36,624 nt of DNA from JALZDI01 sp965653225 (GCA_965653225.1 CBFGZI010000026.1:1-36624); one strand, 5' to 3'; counted from the stretch's first letter, positions 10,253 through 19,361 are shown. Made by a program: numbers and translations. The notes: generated by a model from the letters alone, not told the origin.

Positions 10253-11103
10253 GCGCGAGCCGTCGGGTCGGACCCACCGTGCGCTCGCGGGTCGACAGGT
10301 GGACCGACGGCGAGGCCGTCACGCAGGAGGACCGCGTGATCGCCGAGGAGCCGATGGAGGTGCGGCTGGCGTGGCCGGCGACGCCGGCTCACCGGATCGC
10401 GGTCACGATGCGAACCCCGGGGGCCGACTTCGAGCTCGCCGCGGGGTTCGTCGTCGGAGAGGGCATCGCGCGGTCACGCGACCACATCGCCGCCGTCGGT
10501 TACTGCACCGACCGCACGCTCCGTCCGGATCAGGCGTACAACGTCGTCACAGTGACGCTTGACTCCCCGCCTCAACGCGATCCCTCCGTACGCAACATCG
10601 CGCAGACCTCCGCCTGCGGTGTGTGCGGCAAGGACAGCCTGGCCGCCGTCGAGGAGTTCGGCGGCCGTCCGGTCACGGCGACCGGCACCGTGCGCGCATC
10701 CACGCTGAGCCGTCTGCCCGACCTGCTGCGGGAACAACAGGGGCTGTTCGACAGCACCGGCGGCGTGCACGCAGCCGGGCTGTTCGACCTCGCCGGCGAG
10801 AGGCTGCTGGTGCGGGAGGACGTAGGACGCCACAACGCGGTCGACAAGGCGGTCGGGGCCGTCACCCTCGCCAGCGTGCCGAACCTCCCCGACACCGCGG
10901 GGATGGTGCTGTGCACGAGCGCGCGGGCCGGCTTCGAGATCGTGCAGAAGGCCGTGATGGCCGGCATCCCGGTCGTGGCCGCCGTCGGCGCCGCCTCCAG
11001 TATGGCGCTCGCCTGCGCCCGTGAGTACGGCGTGACGCTGGCCGGCTTCGTGCGCGGCGAACGGCTGGTCGTGTACGCCGGCGCCGAGCGTGTCGTCGCC
11101 TGA
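10249..11103 (+). CDS. fdhD: Formate dehydrogenase accessory sulfurtransferase FdhD
   Basis: A 284-residue protein that passes sulfur from a cysteine desulfurase to the molybdenum/tungsten cofactor of formate dehydrogenase, which is required for activity. The catalytic CGVC motif is Cys123-Cys126, at the position seen in E. coli FdhD (121/124). The later REDVGRHNAVDKAVG motif is the family's second signature, and the C-terminal SARAGFEIVQK segment is also conserved. The ATG overlaps the pepN stop. No formate dehydrogenase or molybdopterin gene is in the window, so the target enzyme is encoded elsewhere. Confidence 0.93.
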
Positions 11104-11111
11104 CCACGTCT

Positions 11112-11190
11112 CCCCCTCGTGACGCGTCAATCCGTCGCAACGAAGTGGCCCACCGCCGCGCGACAGGTTGACGCGTCACGACCTTGGGGG
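11112..11190. repeat. Long imperfect inverted repeat between fdhD and sbcD
   Basis: Arms at 11118-11138 and 11160-11180 pair over 21 bases with one T-G wobble and one mismatch; the outer 13 bases of each arm are perfect. Each arm contains the 10-bp self-palindrome TGACGCGTCA. CCCCC (11112-11116) and GGGGG (11186-11190) add an outer stem. The loop is 21 bases. There is no T-run, so a standard Rho-independent terminator is not favoured; paired operators or a REP-like element are alternatives. Confidence 0.65.
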
Positions 11191-11327
11191 TGCAGAGACA
11201 GGAGCAGCCGGGTTCTCGTCCGTCGATATTTTGGCGCCTCACGAGCAGGGTGAGTTGCGGGCTGCACCGGAACGCGAGGAAGTGACGCGTGACGGCGTGG
11301 GTCGCCCACTCTGTCGGCGCCTGCGCC

Positions 11328-11333
11328 TACCGT
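11328..11333 (+). promoter_or_regulatory. -10 hexamer for leaderless sbcDC mRNA
   Basis: TACCGT lies 7 bases before the sbcD ATG at 11341 with no Shine-Dalgarno between. No actinobacterial LexA box (GAAC-N4-GTTC) is seen in the 237 bases upstream, so SOS control is not indicated. Confidence 0.5.
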
Positions 11334-11340
11334 CCACAAC

Positions 11341-12492
11341 ATGCGGATGCTGCACACCTCCGACTGGCACCTGGGCCGGTCCTTCCACCGCGAGGACCTG
11401 CTGTCCGCCCAGGCAGCCTTCGTCGACCACCTGCTCGACACGGTCCGTGCCGAGCGGGTCGACGTGGTCGCGCTGGCCGGCGACGTCTACGACCGTGCGC
11501 TGCCGCCGGTCGACGCCGTGCAGCTGGCGTCCGAGGCTCTTCGCCGTCTGGCCGCCGAGGGTGTGCGCGTGGTGGCGACCAGCGGCAACCATGACTCCGC
11601 GCACCGGCTGGGCTTCGCGGCCGACCTGATCGACGTCGCCGGCATCCACCTACGCACTGCCCCCGAGTCGGTCGGGCGGCCGGTTGTGCTCGACGACCAG
11701 CACGGCCCGGTCTGTCTCTACGGCCTGCCCTACCTCGAGCCCGACGCCGTACGCGAGCCCTGGCAGCTGTCCGAGCGCAGCCACGCGGCCGCGCTCGACG
11801 AGGCGATGCAGCGGGTGTGCGGCGACCTCGCCGACCGGGCCGCCGGCACCCGCTCGGTCGTGCTGGCGCACGCCTTCGTCACCGGCGGCGAGTCGAGCGA
11901 GAGCGAGCGCGACATCAGCGTGGGCGGCGTCTCGCAGGTGTCGGCCGGGGTGTTCGACGGCGTCGACTACGCCGCCTTGGGTCACCTGCACGGTCGCCAG
12001 GTCATCCGCGACCGGGTGCGCTACTCCGGCTCGCCGTTGGCCTACTCGTTCTCCGAGGCCGGTCAACGCAAGGGATCGTGGCTGGTCGACCTCGACGGCT
12101 CAGGACGGGTGAGCGCAGAGTTCGTGGAGGCTCCTGTCCCCCGTCCGCTGGCGACGCTGCGCGGGCGGCTCGACGACCTGCTGGCCGACCCGCGACACGC
12201 GAGGCACGAGCAGGCCTGGCTCAAGGTCACGCTGACCGACCCCGTCCGGCCGGCCCAGGCCATGCTGCGGCTGCGCAGCCGCTTCCCCCATGCCTTGGTG
12301 CTCGAGTTCCAGCCCGACGACGCCGGCGACCGCGAGGAGCGGTCCTGGACCGCACGGGTGACCGGCCGCGACGACATGGAGATCGCGGCCGGTTTCGTGA
12401 GCGACGTGCGTGGGGCACCGGCCGACGAGGAGGAGACGGCGCTGCTACGTGAGGCGGTCGACTGCTGCCGGCTCGACGAGGGCGCGGCCTGA
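11341..12492 (+). CDS. sbcD: Nuclease SbcCD subunit SbcD (Mre11-type)
   Basis: A 383-residue calcineurin-like Mn2+ nuclease, the Mre11 homologue of the SbcCD complex, which opens DNA hairpins and processes protein-blocked or broken ends. Metal ligands are visible as Asp8 and His10 (TSDWHLG), Asp48 (AGDVYD) and the SGNHDS motif near residue 83. A further GHLHGRQ motif is near residue 218, and the C-terminal SbcD-type domain covers the last 100 residues. The stop overlaps the sbcC ATG by one base (TGATG), so the two subunits are translationally coupled. Confidence 0.95.
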   Translation: MRMLHTSDWHLGRSFHREDLLSAQAAFVDHLLDTVRAERVDVVALAGDVYDRALPPVDAVQLASEALRRLAAEGVRVVATSGNHDSAHRLGFAADLIDVAGIHLRTAPESVGRPVVLDDQHGPVCLYGLPYLEPDAVREPWQLSERSHAAALDEAMQRVCGDLADRAAGTRSVVLAHAFVTGGESSESERDISVGGVSQVSAGVFDGVDYAALGHLHGRQVIRDRVRYSGSPLAYSFSEAGQRKGSWLVDLDGSGRVSAEFVEAPVPRPLATLRGRLDDLLADPRHARHEQAWLKVTLTDPVRPAQAMLRLRSRFPHALVLEFQPDDAGDREERSWTARVTGRDDMEIAAGFVSDVRGAPADEEETALLREAVDCCRLDEGAA

Positions 12493-15458
12493 TGCGCCTG
12501 CACCTGCTGGAGATCGACGCGTTCGGCCCCTTCGCGGGTCACGAGCGCGTCGACTTCGACGCTCTCACCGACAGCGGGCTGTTCCTCCTCTGCGGTCCCA
12601 CCGGGGCGGGCAAGACGAGCGTGCTCGACGCGGTGTGCTTCGCGCTGTTCGGTCAGGTGCCGGGCGAGCGCGACAAGGCCAAGCGACTGCACAGTGACCA
12701 CGCCGCGCCGGAAGACGGGCCGCGCATCGTGCTCGAGGTCTCGCTGCGTGGTCGGCGTCTGCGCATCGTCAGAAGCCCGGAGTGGATGCGGCCCAAGAAG
12801 CGCGGCACCGGCGACGTCCGCGAGCACGCCAAGGTGCTGGTCGAGGAGCGCGTCGACGGCTGCTGGCAGCAGCGCAGCAACCGCATCGACGAGGCCGCCG
12901 ACCTCATCGGCAGCCTCCTCGGCCTCACGATGTCGCAGTTCTGCCAGGTGGCCCTGCTTCCCCAGGGAAAGTTCGAGACGTTCCTGCGCAGCGGCGCACA
13001 AGAACGACACACTCTGCTGGAGCGGCTGTTCGGCACCCACCGCTTCCGAGCCGTCGAGGACTGGCTGGCCGACCACCGCCGCGCGGTGTCCGCGACCTCC
13101 GACGACCACGGGCGCCGCGTCACCGCGATCATCGAGCGGGTCGCCGAGGTGGCCGCACTGGACCGGCCCGACGAGATACCGCCCGGCGACGCCGCCGACT
13201 GGGCCGACGGCATCCGCCGCACCGTCGTGGCCGAGCTGGCCGAGGCGACCGCGCAGCGCGCCGCCGCCGACCAACGGGCGAAAGCCGCGCGTGTCGCGCT
13301 CGACGCAGCCCGCGACCGGGCGGACCTGCAAAAGCGTCACCGCGACGCGAAGGCCCGTGACGCCGAGCTGCGAGCGCTCTCGGGCAGCACCGAGCGCATG
13401 TCGGCACAGGTGCAGCAGGCCAGGCTGGCCGCGACGGTGCAGCCGCACGTGGAGGTCCACGCCGCGGCCCGTCGACGCGGGCACGAGGCCGCCGCGGCCG
13501 TCGAGGGCATCGCAGCCGAGATGCACGCCGACCACCCCGGGGCCGCACGTGTTCACGACCCCGACGAGGTGACTGCTCTGGTGCGCCGGCGGCATGACGA
13601 GGTGACCCGGCTCGAGGCGCTGCTTCCGGCGCAGCAGCGGCTGGCTGCGATCGGCCGCGAGCTCGAGCAGGTGGCGGCCGATCTGGCCGGCAACCGGGCC
13701 GAGCAGACACGGCTTCAGTCGAGCACAGCCGAGCAGGAGGGTCTGCTCGACGCGGCGCGGCAGGCGCACGGCGAGGCATCGACGGCGACCGCCCAGCTCC
13801 CCCCGCTGCGCGAGCGCGTCGCGGGAGCCAAGCGCGTGGCCGACGCGGCTGCCCGGCTGCCGGCACTCCGACAGCGACGCGACTCGCTCGCTTCCGCCAG
13901 GGAGCACGCCACCGACACGGCCCACAACGCCCGCGCCCACTGGCTCGACCTTCGCCAGGCCCGCCTCGACGGCATGGCCGCCGAGCTCGCCCGCGACCTC
14001 GGCGACGGACAGGCCTGCCCGGTGTGCGGGGCCAGCGAGCACCCGGCCCCGGCCGACCCCGACTCTCGCGTCGTGTCCGCTGACGCCGAGCACGAGGCGG
14101 AGCAGGCCTGGCAACACGCCGAGCAGGCCCGTGAGCGAGGCGCCGAGGAGCTGGCGACATGCCAGCGCGAGCTCGCCGCGGCAGAGACCGCGGCCGACGG
14201 CACCGACGCCGATACCGCCGCGTCCAGGCTCGTCGACGCCGAGTCCGAGCTGACCGAGGCCCACGAGCGGGCGTCGCGCACGGAGCGGCTGGCCGCACAG
14301 GTGAGCGAGTACGAGAGGCACCTCGACGAGGCCGGCCGCCGTGCCCGCCGGCTCGAGGGCGAGCGGGCCCAGCTGCTCGAGCGCGAGACACAGCGCGGCC
14401 GTGAGCGCACGGCGCTGCAGACCGAGCTCGACGCCGCCACCGGCGACGCCGTGACCCTCGACGACAGGCTGGCGCAGGCACGGCGCGCGGCACGCCTCGC
14501 CGAGCGGCTGCTGGAGGCGTTGCGCGAGCACAACGACGCCGCCCGCGACCACCAGCGAGCGGCCGAGCGGCTCGAGTCCGCGCTCGCCGACACCGGCTTC
14601 GCCGACGCCGACGACGTGCTCGCGGCGGTGATGACCCGCACCGACCTGAGCAACGCCGAGACGCTGGTCCGGCGACGTGCCGACCAGGTGGCGCAGACGC
14701 GGGCGGTGCTCGACGACCCGCGCGTGTTGGAGGCCGCGGCCGCACCGCCGGTGTCGCTGGAACCGCTTCTGACAGAGCTGGACGACGCCGAGCGGCGGCG
14801 TGACGAGGAGGTCACCCGCGAGCGCACGCTGGAGCGGCAGAGCCGTCGGCTCGAGCAGCTGTGCGCCGAGCTGGGTGCGGCGCTGACGCACTGGCAGCCG
14901 GTGCGCGCGTCGCTGGCCGTGGCCGAGCGGATGGCGTCGCTGTGCGCGGGCACGTCGGCCGACAACCGACACAAGATGCGGCTGTCCGCCTACGTTCTGG
15001 CCGCCCGCCTCGAACAGGTGGTGGCGGCCGCCAACGACCGGCTGCTGCAGATGAGCAGCGGCCGCTACACCCTGCAGCACAGCCTCGCGCGCGGTGTCGG
15101 CGACCGCAGGGGCGGACTCGGCCTGCAGGTCCACGACGGCTGGACCGGCGACCTCCGCGACCCGGCCACCCTGTCCGGCGGCGAGACGTTCTACACCTCG
15201 CTGGCTCTCGCCCTCGGCCTCGCCGACGTGGTCGCACACGAAGCCGGCGGCACCGAGATCGACACCCTGTTCGTCGACGAGGGGTTCGGCTCGCTCGACG
15301 CCGATACCCTCGATGAGGTGATGGACGTCCTCGACCAGCTGCGCAGCGGCGGACGCGCGGTCGGCATCGTCAGCCACGTCGGCGACCTGCGGGCCCGTGT
15401 TCCCGCGCAGGTGCACGTACGCAAGACGCGCGCGGGCTCCACCCTTGCACCGGCATGA
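12492..15458 (+). CDS. sbcC: Nuclease SbcCD subunit SbcC (Rad50-type SMC ATPase)
   Basis: A 988-residue Rad50-like ATPase. Walker A GPTGAGKT is near residues 36-43, the Q-loop QVALLPQGKFETF is near residue 150, and the ABC signature LSGGETF begins at residue 894. Walker B with the D-loop (LFVDEGFGSLD) is near residue 926. Two long Ala/Glu/Arg-rich coiled-coil arms (about 200-500 and 525-840) flank a zinc hook, Cys509-P-V-Cys512. ATP binding would control the SbcD nuclease. All key residues are present, so the complex should be active. Confidence 0.95.
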   Translation: MRLHLLEIDAFGPFAGHERVDFDALTDSGLFLLCGPTGAGKTSVLDAVCFALFGQVPGERDKAKRLHSDHAAPEDGPRIVLEVSLRGRRLRIVRSPEWMRPKKRGTGDVREHAKVLVEERVDGCWQQRSNRIDEAADLIGSLLGLTMSQFCQVALLPQGKFETFLRSGAQERHTLLERLFGTHRFRAVEDWLADHRRAVSATSDDHGRRVTAIIERVAEVAALDRPDEIPPGDAADWADGIRRTVVAELAEATAQRAAADQRAKAARVALDAARDRADLQKRHRDAKARDAELRALSGSTERMSAQVQQARLAATVQPHVEVHAAARRRGHEAAAAVEGIAAEMHADHPGAARVHDPDEVTALVRRRHDEVTRLEALLPAQQRLAAIGRELEQVAADLAGNRAEQTRLQSSTAEQEGLLDAARQAHGEASTATAQLPPLRERVAGAKRVADAAARLPALRQRRDSLASAREHATDTAHNARAHWLDLRQARLDGMAAELARDLGDGQACPVCGASEHPAPADPDSRVVSADAEHEAEQAWQHAEQARERGAEELATCQRELAAAETAADGTDADTAASRLVDAESELTEAHERASRTERLAAQVSEYERHLDEAGRRARRLEGERAQLLERETQRGRERTALQTELDAATGDAVTLDDRLAQARRAARLAERLLEALREHNDAARDHQRAAERLESALADTGFADADDVLAAVMTRTDLSNAETLVRRRADQVAQTRAVLDDPRVLEAAAAPPVSLEPLLTELDDAERRRDEEVTRERTLERQSRRLEQLCAELGAALTHWQPVRASLAVAERMASLCAGTSADNRHKMRLSAYVLAARLEQVVAAANDRLLQMSSGRYTLQHSLARGVGDRRGGLGLQVHDGWTGDLRDPATLSGGETFYTSLALALGLADVVAHEAGGTEIDTLFVDEGFGSLDADTLDEVMDVLDQLRSGGRAVGIVSHVGDLRARVPAQVHVRKTRAGSTLAPA

Positions 15459-15474
15459 GCCCGACCCGATCCGC

Positions 15475-15990
15475 ATGAGCACGCCGAGCGACCCCGGAAC
15501 GCACGCCGCGACGCCGCTACCGGTGGCGGTGGTCGACATCGACGGCGTTCTCGCCGACGTACGCCATCGCCTGCACCACCTGCGCGGCCCGCACAAGCAC
15601 TGGGACGCGTTCTTCGACGCCGCCCCGGAGGACGAGCCGCTCGACGAGGGACGGGCCGTGGCCGAGCGGCTCGCGCAGGATCATGAGCTGGTCTATCTGT
15701 CAGGACGACCGGAACGATGCCGCGACGACACCGTTGCGTGGCTGGACGGTCACGATCTGCCACCAGGACGGGTGATGCTGCGGCCCGATGGCGACCGCCG
15801 ACCCGCCCGGATGTTCAAGCTGGAGCGGCTCGCGGAGATCGCGGCCGACCGCACGGTGGCGGTTGTCGTCGACGACGACCCGGCGGTGTGCGCGGCCGCG
15901 CGCAAGCGTGGTTTCACCGTCTTCCTGGCCACCTGGATGGGGCCTGAGGACACGCTGTTCGACGCGCAGGAACGGGAGGGTCGAACCTGA
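15475..15990 (+). CDS. HAD-superfamily phosphatase, PNKP-like
   Basis: A 171-residue HAD hydrolase. The nucleophile motif is Asp21-I-Asp23-G-V, followed by YLSGRPERCR (motif II region), a Lys in MFKLERL, and VVDDDPAVC (motif IV). This set resembles the small 'phosphatase domain' proteins related to the 3'-phosphatase half of polynucleotide kinase-phosphatase. ATG 15475 is 16 bases after sbcC on the same strand, so it is likely in the sbcDC transcript. A DNA 3'-end role is inferred from this context; a nucleotide or small-molecule phosphatase is equally possible from sequence alone. Confidence 0.75.
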   Translation: MSTPSDPGTHAATPLPVAVVDIDGVLADVRHRLHHLRGPHKHWDAFFDAAPEDEPLDEGRAVAERLAQDHELVYLSGRPERCRDDTVAWLDGHDLPPGRVMLRPDGDRRPARMFKLERLAEIAADRTVAVVVDDDPAVCAAARKRGFTVFLATWMGPEDTLFDAQEREGRT

Positions 15991-15996
15991 TGCTTC

Positions 15997-16021
15997 GTCC
16001 GTTACGGTGGGAAGAACGGAC
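15997..16021 (+). terminator. Hairpin after the sbcDC-HAD unit (weak terminator candidate)
   Basis: GTCCGTT and AACGGAC form a perfect 7-bp stem with an 11-base loop, beginning 6 bases after the stop codon. Only a TTG follows, so termination would be inefficient unless aided by Rho. Confidence 0.35.
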
Positions 16022-16128
16022 TTGAGCCCCGATACGGGCCGCGATTCGGTAACGATCTGCGGATTTCATCGTTGGACGGGTGTGGAGAAAACCAAAACAG
16101 GGAAACAGTAACTGTGCACAATGGATCT

Positions 16129-16144
16129 AGTGACCTGGATCACA
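16129..16144. promoter_or_regulatory. CRP/FNR-family operator
   Basis: AGTGACCTGGATCACA matches the CRP-type consensus TGTGA-N6-TCACA at all but the first base, with perfect GTGA/TCAC half-sites. Actinobacterial CRP/GlxR-type regulators use the same motif. A perfect 8-bp palindrome TGTGCACA lies just upstream (16113-16120). The site is 62 bases before the DUF5999 start. Confidence 0.6.
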
Positions 16145-16205
16145 TTGCTGGCAGAACCGCCGACCGACGGGGACGCCGACCGCACCGCACGCACCGGAGG
16201 AACCC

Positions 16206-16421
16206 ATGTGCCCGCACACTCCAGTTTGTCCCGGGGCCGATGCGCCCGACAGGGAGGCTGCGCACACCGTCGCCACGCACCCTGAGCAGGGCTGGAGTCT
16301 CCTGTGCAATGGGATCGTGCTGTTCGACGACACGGGTGAGCTGCTGCCGAACGGTCAGGTGATCGCACCGCACCGTCCGACCGACGTCCACCCCGAAGCC
16401 TTCGGACTCATCGCAAGCTGA
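16206..16421 (+). CDS. DUF5999 family small protein
   Basis: A 71-residue protein of the actinobacterial DUF5999 family, recognised by the N-terminal M-C-x-H-x-P-x-C-P segment, the HPEQGWSLLCNG centre and the DDTGELLPNGQVIAPHRP tail. Cys2, Cys8 and Cys34 and several His could bind metal, but this is untested. The function is unknown. GGAGG lies 5 bases before the ATG, so unlike many neighbours it has a real leader. An operator of CRP type stands in the leader or promoter region, suggesting control by cAMP-like or related signals. Confidence 0.85.
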   Translation: MCPHTPVCPGADAPDREAAHTVATHPEQGWSLLCNGIVLFDDTGELLPNGQVIAPHRPTDVHPEAFGLIAS

Positions 16422-16436
16422 CGCACCCGGCGACGC

Positions 16437-16442
16437 TAGAGT
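16437..16442 (+). promoter_or_regulatory. -10 hexamer for leaderless tldD mRNA
   Basis: TAGAGT is followed by 7 bases and the tldD ATG at 16450. No Shine-Dalgarno is present. Confidence 0.5.
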
Positions 16443-16449
16443 CGCCTGC

Positions 16450-17964
16450 ATGGCCTCGACCCACGAGATCGACCCCTCCTTCACGGCCCTTCCCCTTCAG
16501 CGTCTCGCCCACGCCGCTCTGCAGCGGACCAAGGACTTCGACGTCGAGCACGCTGACTTCCGGCTCGAGCGGATCCGCACCCAAGACCTCTCGCTTCGCG
16601 ACAGTGTCCTGCAGGGCGCGGCAGACCACGAGCAGCTCGGCTTCGCCGTCCGGGTCGTGCTCGACGGTACCTGGGGCTTCGCCGCCACCGACGTACTCAC
16701 CAAGGAGTCCGCGGTCCGCGCCGCCGAAGAAGCCATCCACGTCGCACAGACCGCCAGGCCGATCAACTCCGAGCCGATCACGCTCGCGCCGGAGCCCGTG
16801 CACGACACCCAGCAGTGGGTGTCGGCCTACGACGTCGACCCGTTCACCATCCCGCTGTCCGACAAGATCGCGCTCCTGGCCGACTGGAGCGCCAAGCTCC
16901 AGCGCGACCCCGTCGTCGCGCACGCGACGGCCACGCTGCGCCAGGTGTTCGAGAACAAGTTTTACGCCGACACCGCGGGCACCATGACCACCCAGCAACG
17001 CGTCCGGCTGCACCCGGTGCTGGAGGCCTACGCGGTGGACGAGAGCTCGGGCCGGTTCGACTCGATGCGTACGCTCGCGCCGCCGGTCGGTCGTGGCTGG
17101 GAGTACCTCACCGGCACCGGCTGGGACTGGGACGCCGAGCTCGCCGAGCTCCCCACCCTGCTCGCGGAGAAGCTGGCCGCCCCGTCGGTCGAGCCCGGCA
17201 CCTACGACCTGGTGGTCGACCCCTCGAACCTGTGGCTGACCATCCACGAGTCCATCGGCCACGCCACCGAGCTGGACCGGGCGCTGGGCTACGAGGCCAA
17301 CTATGCCGGCACCTCGTTCGCGACGCTCGACAAGCTGGGGTCGCTGCAGTACGGGTCCGACGTCCTGCAGGTGACCGGCGACCGCACGGTCGAGCATGGC
17401 CTCGCGACCATCGGCTACGACGACGAGGGAACCCAGACTCAGGAGTGGGACCTCGTCAGGGACGGCGTGCTGGTGGGCTACCAGCTCGACCGGCGGATGG
17501 CGCCGATGCTGGGGCTGGACCGGTCCAACGGCTGCGCGTTCGCCGACTCCCCCGGCCACATCCCGATCCAGCGGATGGCCAACGTGTCGATCAAGCCGGC
17601 GGCCGAGGACGTGTCCACCGACGACCTGATCGGCGGCATCGAGGACGGCATCTATGTGCTGGGCGACCGGTCGTGGTCGATCGACATGCAGCGCTACAAC
17701 TTCCAGTTCACCGGGCAGCGTTTCTTCCGCATCGAGAACGGTCGGCTCGCCGGTCAGCTGCGCGACGTGGCCTACCAGGCGACCACCACCGAGTTCTGGG
17801 GCTCCATGGACGCCGTCGGCGGCCCTGACACCTGGGTGCTCGGCGGAGCCTTCAACTGCGGCAAGGCACAGCCGGGCCAGGTGGCGCCGGTGAGCCACGG
17901 CTGCCCGTCCGCGCGGTTCCGCGGCATCCGCATCCTCAACACCACTGCCGAGTCCGGACGCTGA
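16450..17964 (+). CDS. tldD: Metalloprotease TldD
   Basis: A 504-residue catalytic subunit of the TldD/TldE protease. The zinc motif HExxxH is His266-E-S-I-G-His270, followed by ATELDRALG as in characterised TldD. The complex degrades unfolded or leader peptides, including RiPP leaders and CcdA in E. coli. Its partner TldE follows 11 bases downstream. No RiPP precursor or toxin-antitoxin gene is nearby, so the substrate here is unknown. Confidence 0.93.
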   Translation: MASTHEIDPSFTALPLQRLAHAALQRTKDFDVEHADFRLERIRTQDLSLRDSVLQGAADHEQLGFAVRVVLDGTWGFAATDVLTKESAVRAAEEAIHVAQTARPINSEPITLAPEPVHDTQQWVSAYDVDPFTIPLSDKIALLADWSAKLQRDPVVAHATATLRQVFENKFYADTAGTMTTQQRVRLHPVLEAYAVDESSGRFDSMRTLAPPVGRGWEYLTGTGWDWDAELAELPTLLAEKLAAPSVEPGTYDLVVDPSNLWLTIHESIGHATELDRALGYEANYAGTSFATLDKLGSLQYGSDVLQVTGDRTVEHGLATIGYDDEGTQTQEWDLVRDGVLVGYQLDRRMAPMLGLDRSNGCAFADSPGHIPIQRMANVSIKPAAEDVSTDDLIGGIEDGIYVLGDRSWSIDMQRYNFQFTGQRFFRIENGRLAGQLRDVAYQATTTEFWGSMDAVGGPDTWVLGGAFNCGKAQPGQVAPVSHGCPSARFRGIRILNTTAESGR

Positions 17965-17975
17965 AAGGCCCGCAC

Positions 17976-19361
17976 GTGACTGTCACCCCACAGGAGCTAG
18001 TCGAGCACGCGCTGCAGACGTCGTCCGCCGACGGCTGTGTCGTCCTCCTGTCCACCACCACCAGCGCCAACCTGCGGTGGGCCAACAACACCCTGACCAC
18101 CAACGGGCTCATGCACCACGCCACGGTCACCGTCATCGCCACCAAGGGCGCCGGAACCGGCGCCGCGGCGGGAGTGGTCACCGGCAGCGCCGGTTCGTAC
18201 GAGCAGATCACCGCGCTGGTCGAGGCGGCCGACTCCGCCGCCTCCGAGTCCGGGCCCGCCGACGACGCGCAGCCGCTGGTGGAGGGCGACGCGGCGCCGG
18301 ACTGGTCGACCCCGCCCGGCACGACCACCATCGCGGTGTTCGACGACTTCGCGCACGCGCTCGGCGAGGCGTTCGGCCGCGCCCGCGATGCCAAGCGGGT
18401 CCTGTACGGCTACGTCGAGCACGACGTCACCACCACCTACCTCGGCTCCTCCACCGGTCTGCGGCTTCGGCACGAGCAGCCCACCGGCCACGTCGGCATC
18501 ACCGGTAAGGACACCGACATGACGAGGTCGGGGTGGGTCGGCCAGGCCACGCGCGACTTCTCCGACGTCGACGCGCTGGCTCTCGACGCCGAGCTCGACC
18601 GCCGGCTCGAGTGGGCCGCGCGCAGCGTAGACCTTCCGGCCGGGCGCTACGAGACCCTGCTGCCGCCCACCGCGGTGGCCGACCTGCTGATCTACCAGTA
18701 CTGGTCCTCGTCCGCCCGTGACGCGTTCGACGGGCGCTCGGTGTTCTCCCGCGCCGGCGGTGGCACCCGCGTCGGCGACCGGATGTTCGGCGACGGCGTG
18801 CGGCTGTTCTCCGACCCGGCGTTGCAGGGGCAGGAGTGCTGCCCGTTCGTGGTGGCGCCGCAGTCGACCGCCGAGCTGAGCGTCTTCGACAACGGACGAC
18901 CGCTCTCGACGACCGACTGGGTGTCCCAGGGTTCGCTGACCTCGCTGCTGCAGACCCGGCGGTCCGCCGAGCTGACGTCCTTGCCCGTGACGCCCGCCGT
19001 CGACAACCTGGCGCTGTCCGTGGACGGCTCGCAGGGCTCGGTGGACGACCTGGTCGCACGCACCGAGCGAGGGCTGCTGCTGACGTGCCTGTGGTACATC
19101 CGCGAGGTCGACCCGCAGACGCTGCTGCTCACCGGGCTGACCCGCGACGGCGTCTACCTGGTCGAGAACGGCGAGGTGACCGGCGCGGTGAACAACTTCC
19201 GCTTCAACGAGAGCCCGGTCGACCTGCTGGGCCGCTTCAGCGAGGCCGGCGCCAGCGTGCCGACCATCTCGCGCGAGTGGGGTGACTACTTCCCGCGTAC
19301 GTCGATGCCGGCGCTGCGCATCCCCGACTTCAACATGAGCAGCGTCAGCCAGGCCAGCTGA
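17976..19361 (+). CDS. tldE: TldE/PmbA-type metalloprotease partner subunit
   Basis: A 461-residue homologue of TldD that lacks the HExxxH zinc motif, as expected for the non-catalytic PmbA/TldE subunit. The C-terminal GVYLVENGEVTGAVNNFRFNESP segment region (about residues 387-409) is the family's hallmark beta-barrel wall. GTG 17976 is preceded by GAAAGG about 8 bases upstream. It forms an operon with tldD. The stop codon lies inside a short hairpin shared with the convergent S66 peptidase gene. Confidence 0.92.
   Translation: MTVTPQELVEHALQTSSADGCVVLLSTTTSANLRWANNTLTTNGLMHHATVTVIATKGAGTGAAAGVVTGSAGSYEQITALVEAADSAASESGPADDAQPLVEGDAAPDWSTPPGTTTIAVFDDFAHALGEAFGRARDAKRVLYGYVEHDVTTTYLGSSTGLRLRHEQPTGHVGITGKDTDMTRSGWVGQATRDFSDVDALALDAELDRRLEWAARSVDLPAGRYETLLPPTAVADLLIYQYWSSSARDAFDGRSVFSRAGGGTRVGDRMFGDGVRLFSDPALQGQECCPFVVAPQSTAELSVFDNGRPLSTTDWVSQGSLTSLLQTRRSAELTSLPVTPAVDNLALSVDGSQGSVDDLVARTERGLLLTCLWYIREVDPQTLLLTGLTRDGVYLVENGEVTGAVNNFRFNESPVDLLGRFSEAGASVPTISREWGDYFPRTSMPALRIPDFNMSSVSQAS

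Noticed and set aside
11104..11340. LexA/SOS box upstream of sbcD
   Set aside because: No GAAC-N4-GTTC palindrome is present; only the TGACGCGTCA inverted repeat is seen.
12063..15596. 1177-residue minus-strand open frame opposite sbcC
   Set aside because: It has no recognisable domain, its composition follows the codon bias of sbcC read backwards, and sbcC has every expected motif.
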